DNA of 64,000 nucleotides. It comes from Ophioderma brevispina (lineage: Eukaryota; Echinodermata; Ophiuroidea; Amphilepidida; Ophiodermatidae). Below are positions 59,650 to 64,000 of this stretch, piece after piece. The DNA lies in assembly GCA_023653785.1 (NCBI GenBank), contig JAMKCH010084944.1:30871-94870 (forward strand). Reading direction: 5' to 3'. The position numbers were made by a program, and so were the translations under genes. Under the pieces are notes generated by a model. It was not told where the DNA came from, made no database searches, and saw nothing but the letters and a program-made list of their open reading frames with translations. Position 1 is the first letter of the stretch. Each line of letters opens with the position of its first letter.

Positions 59650-61785
59650 TTTGCCCAGCCTATTTCTCTCTCTTTCATACATATCCCACTATATAGGACT
59701 TTAGAAGTGTTGTTTTCCGATATATTATTTTTGAAATAGTGGGAGTATGTTGATTGAATATTACCCTCGATGAACATTATGTGGAAGAAATTAGATTAAT
59801 ATGGCTCAGTTTATATACTCTTTAACTTGCCACGTGCCTCTGTAGAGAGAGTTCTGCTGGTTATAAGGACACAAACAACCAAACGTACACAATTTCATGT
59901 AGCTATTCTGCTAGTGTAGAATACTAACGCAGATTTAATTATTTCCGCGCGTTTTTAAGAAAATATTTGAAAAAAATAAATAAACAAAATCGAAGAACAA
60001 AATATTTTATATTTTAGTCAAGAATTGTAGTTTTAGCGTCACCCTGAGCACTTCGGTGGAATTTGTCGCCGCGTACGTTATAAGAATTAATTATATTAAT
60101 ATTGCATTGCCGTATTATTAACTCTATAAAAAGAATTTCGGTCAATATGACTATGTACAAGAATTTACAGTACATTTATAATATTGATTACATATTTACC
60201 CCATTCATAAATCCTTGATGTTCATTGCCTAAGTATACTAATAACAAGATAAATCAATTTATAATAGATGAACTAAAATGACTCGTTTCACTACAGTCTT
60301 CCTCAATTTGAAAAAAAAAAAAGAATCATTAACTTCAATAATGTTTTTCCTTATAGCCATAGAAATAATGTACTGTTGCAATGTTTTTTTTACTTTTCTT
60401 GGCTTTATGGTCTGAATTTAATAGTTCATGGCTATATGTTGATCACCACTCATTAGGTATTGCTATTCGACTTATGTTCATTCGCGAGTTAAAGTATTCC
60501 TTCTTTTCCAAGAAACGTACGCGTCTGCGCCCGCAACATAAAGAGGCCCCTATTTGCTATTCCGAAGAATTCCGAAGAACTGATACATTGTGTTCAAGCA
60601 ACAACACCAGGTAATACGACATGCATGATGATAGCTCTTAAAAGTTACATTACAAACGTGTTTCATGGGATTCAGAACTCCTGTAAAGAAAACACAACAT
60701 TTGCAATCACCTGTCGAGTGTATCTTTGGCGTGTTGCTCATGCATAGAAAGCAATTTGAAAAAAATGAGCGATGACTTTAAACAATATCCAAAGTGTTAA
60801 TCAACCTTGAATCGAATTCTCCCTTGCTTTGAAAACAGAGACCCTCTTGAAAAATAAAGTACATACGTCGTCTTTAACACGCACTGATCTAGTCCCTTAG
60901 ATATAAAGTAACTCCCTCTAAGATTCACGCACATACGTGAATAAAGTGGACAGATTCAAATGCAATGCGCAAGGTGAGAACTCGTATTTTAGAATGTTGT
61001 CTTTTACAAAACGTCATGTTTTCACCAACCGTGATAGGAACGCCAAAGACGCGTGTCGATGTCGAAGCATGTGGCTGAGCGCAGTGAAATGTCTTGCGCA
61101 AATCGGACATATTCGTGCAAGTATAATATTGTCATCGCAAGGAAGAAATGCATGTACTCAACCTTTAAACCACAATGCAAACGCCCGACAGTAACATAAG
61201 AATGCCGCCAAAATGTAGTGTTATAAATTTATTTAAGTGCATTGCATACACACGGCGCCTTCTCGGTACAATTTCTTTTGGTGTCATTTTTCATCCCAAT
61301 GATTCAAAATAGTTACGGAACATATATTACGAAAAATAAAGAAAAAAATGCGGAACCATCTTCTCCGATATAGTGTTCAAAAGACTAGAAGTCACGGACA
61401 TTTTTAAAGCTTATTTTCTTTTAAAATGAATTTTTATTCATACGTAGGAATGATATTTCTAGAACGATTTAAGATGGGCGTAAACCGGAATTGATAGAGA
61501 GGTAGTTAGGTCTTCATACAGTACATAGGTTAACGAAGATTGACATTTTTTCTGTACAAGGCTTGTTGACTGTCTTCGCTTCTTACCTTCGGTTTCTGTC
61601 TTCTTCTGTTCTTTCAAACTACAATTAAAACACTGCTACATTCGTTTTATTTGTCGTATTATTGAATTAAGGATACGTCCACATGAAGGATATTATTATT
61701 ACGACACTGTGAAAACCTTAATCTCGCTTCCAAATGCAACGACACATTTCTTATTTCATCCGGTTTTAAAAGCATTTTTGTTACG
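59650..61785. other. 2.1-kb copy-2-only stretch, mostly unidentified
   Basis: Copy 1 crosses from about 17035 to 17085 where copy 2 carries this block. It includes a third SINE tail at about 60030-60120 (GAGCACTTCGGTGG, then ACGTTATAAGAATTAATTAT). The remainder has no recognised gene or terminal repeat. Confidence 0.5.
60030..60120 (+). repeat. SINE 3' tail fragment
   Basis: It matches the end of the SINEs at 13785-14085 and 56040-56300: GCGTCACCCTGAGCACTTCG, then CGTTATAAGAATTAATTATATT. The tRNA-like head is missing. Confidence 0.55.
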
Positions 61786-62760
61786 TATGTGAGGAACGTC
61801 CGGTTTCTTTAAATTGACACTTAAAACAAATAATAAACTTTAGTTTGTTTCTCAAAACAATTTAGAGGTGGAGCTAAGAATGGGTACAGTGTGAGCTCGA
61901 AAGTGGTATATTCGTACACTACGTCATTTTAAAGACAAAACTGTGAATTTGTGACAAGACTATAAAAACATTAAGTACTTTGTGAATACAAGTATATCAA
62001 GTAGGTTATGAAAAGGTCGGTGTGACTAACCGAGAGCTAATGGGAAAATTAAGTATGGCTTAGTGTCGAAAGTAATTGTATGAATAATTGGAAAATACAC
62101 CACGCTTTTACCAAAATCGATCAGGTATCATATCATCAGAATACAATATGAAATAATCCTTTAATTAGTGAGCAAATATCGGGCTTTGTTTCAAGTTAGT
62201 ATGCGTTTCAAAGATGTGTACATATCGAGTTAACACAGCCAGCTTAATTGATAGGAATGGCGGTCCAAAGGTTAAACATAGAGTACATGCCGCATGATTA
62301 AAAAAATTACGTGCAAGCAATCATCGATCATTTCCTCAAATAATTTGAACGTACGAACGTGTAGTTACGTATCTTGCTGGAAGCTATTCAAATTATAACA
62401 ACGCGCTATATTCAAGTAATTATATTATCTTCCGTTTCTTTCTCTCAATCATCTAATCAATTTAAATTTAATGTTGTATACTAAAATGTTTTATTTTAAA
62501 ACTCACATCCATTTGCTGAATTATGTTTAGTTTGGAATACATTTACAGAAGGATGACCAGGTTTTCTTCTAACCGATTTGCACAGTTTTGTACGGGTAGG
62601 TTTATATACTATGATTGTTTTTGCTCATTTTAAACGCGCATTACATGTGGTCTCATCCGGTTAAACAAATAACACAAAACACAAACATCAAACAAAACAA
62701 AAAACAAAAATAAACCATTGCCAACTCTTCATAAAAATGCAACACTTTGCACAAAACCTG

Positions 62761-64000
62761 TGTATTCAATCAAGTTGTTCGTCTTCTTGTAGTTTGGAAG
62801 TTATCATAACACCATTTACACACAAAGAAACAAACAGGCACACACATACAAACAAGAACAAACAAACAGATTGGTATCGCATCTCTCATAGGCCACTGTG
62901 CCATAATTCATGCCAATAAATTACAAAATGAAAAACCAAAACCTAAAAAATAAAAAAAATACATTGTTTTTAGTTTACAATCAAACTTTTAATAGTCATT
63001 TCACGCTCCGATCAATAACCGTCTCCTGGCGTACTCAAGACTGTAAAACGGTTTTTTATTTTTTCTTTGGAACTCTTGGCTATTTTTCTTTGATGTCTAA
63101 ACCACAATTACAGACGCGATGTTATAGCTATAAGGATGATAATTCTGTACTTCCTGCTCGAAAACTGACAGAACTTCCTGCCCGTAAAAAGAACACCACC
63201 TAGATTCGTGGAACAACTTTTTGAAAACATCTGCTAACATACCACGAAGTAAAGCGCAAAAACACTTGTAATTTTGGAATTAAACTTTTTTGGCGAATAT
63301 TATTCAATCATACACGCAAACGACCGCAAAATAGACTAAATCTATATTAAACTTTTATTATGCTTTGACGAAAAAAAAAAAATTGATGGAACGAAGAGGT
63401 GGAGTCTGGTCCTGGCGAGGGCGGTATTTTTTGCCCGCAAAAGATGTGTCAATCTCGATTCGCACCTTTACCATACGAGAAATTTGTACTTTGAATTTCG
63501 CCAATTGTCAGTCCTTGCTCTATTTCATCATTGTAATTGAATCAGCACACTTTACTTATATATTTTACAAATTTTACCAAATGTTCCTGATACTCAACGG
63601 GATAAGCTCATACTGCCGTCTCTTCAATGTTTATTACGAGTCCAACTATAGGAATAAAATATTGATGTCGTATACAAATATCTACGGACGGTTTTATTAT
63701 TAAAGGTATAGAGGAGAAAAGATATCTAACTGATTATACACTGTACACTTTAATAATACGAATAAGTCACGAGAGACTATAGTTGGTAACGTTAATTCTG
63801 TATCTGTTAATTTTTTAACTTAAAAATATTAATTAAAATCTTTTGTATAATGTTGGCGGTTTGTTTTTTTCTTTGGGACTAGAAGTAATTATCTGTCCCC
63901 CAAAAAAGATTGAACCTTATGAGTGTGGGGCACGTCATTTTACCAAATCAACAAAAACTCTTTTCTCTGTTTTGCCTAATGCATGAGTAAACAAGTATTC
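62761..64000. other. Right-edge stretch without supportable genes
   Basis: Sequence beyond duplication copy 2, not alignable to the sequence right of copy 1. Frames at 62910-63203 and 63365-63703 are low-complexity, lysine- or tyrosine-rich and show no domain. Confidence 0.45.

Larger units (their letters stand above)
43557..62760 (+). repeat. Large direct duplication, copy 2
   Basis: Partner of 364-18085. It is about 1.5 kb longer because its own insertions (48614-49390, 50451-50672, 52311-52961, 53.06-55.21 kb, 58.10-59.52 kb, 59.65-61.79 kb) outweigh those unique to copy 1. The left limit lies about 20 bp beyond the palindromic element at 43279-43534. Sequence left of that element has no counterpart in copy 1. 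Small indels as well as substitutions separate the copies throughout, including in unique-looking non-repetitive stretches such as 47740-47900 against 5130-5310, which are still very similar. Confidence 0.93.

Overview
This is a eukaryotic, gene-poor, AT-rich window with no bacterial-style coding density. No intact protein-coding gene, rRNA or tRNA could be supported on either strand. Long open frames are scarce (the longest is about 157 codons), and the only convincing coding similarity is to decayed transposable elements: several antisense fragments of a non-LTR retrotransposon, a sense-strand LINE 3' end, and a decayed gene inside a 5 kb inverted-repeat element. A tRNA-derived SINE, many small TIR elements and many foldback elements point to a metazoan, most likely a marine invertebrate. 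That placement is inference; nothing here fixes the species.

The dominant architecture is a large direct duplication. About 364-18085 (copy 1) is repeated at about 43557-62760 (copy 2), in the same order and orientation, separated by about 25.5 kb of single-copy sequence. The copies align over most of their length with frequent substitutions and small indels. The gaps between aligned blocks are largely transposon insertions present in one copy only, so each copy serves as a natural empty site for the other. In copy 2 this reveals a TTAA-flanked element (48614-49390), a hAT-like MITE with an 8-bp target duplication (50451-50672), a mariner-like TIR element (52311-52961) and a foldback element (53396-54590). 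In copy 1 it reveals a 5889-8140 block with 39-bp perfect inverted repeats, an insertion with an 11-bp target duplication (10567-11461), two LINE fragments and a short inverted-repeat insertion (455-1080). A SINE and a LINE C-terminus are shared by both copies and so predate the duplication. The duplication is either an old segmental duplication or two divergent haplotypes placed on one scaffold; the sequence alone cannot decide.

The spacer (18.1-43.55 kb) is rich in foldback elements: 22240-25955 (with a LINE inside), 29996-35030 (arms of about 0.85 kb, carrying a decayed gene and a nested foldback), 35290-35880, 38838-39521, 40150-41030 and 43279-43534. The most noteworthy candidate is the 29996-35030 element, whose interior minus strand keeps protein motifs (HAEADTAM, then LPPSDSLRPHL) that I associate with an uncharacterised, apparently transposon-associated protein family of animals. 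Stretches between these elements (18.1-21.7, 26.7-29.4, 35.9-38.8, 41.0-43.2 and 62.8-64.0 kb) show nothing I can annotate.
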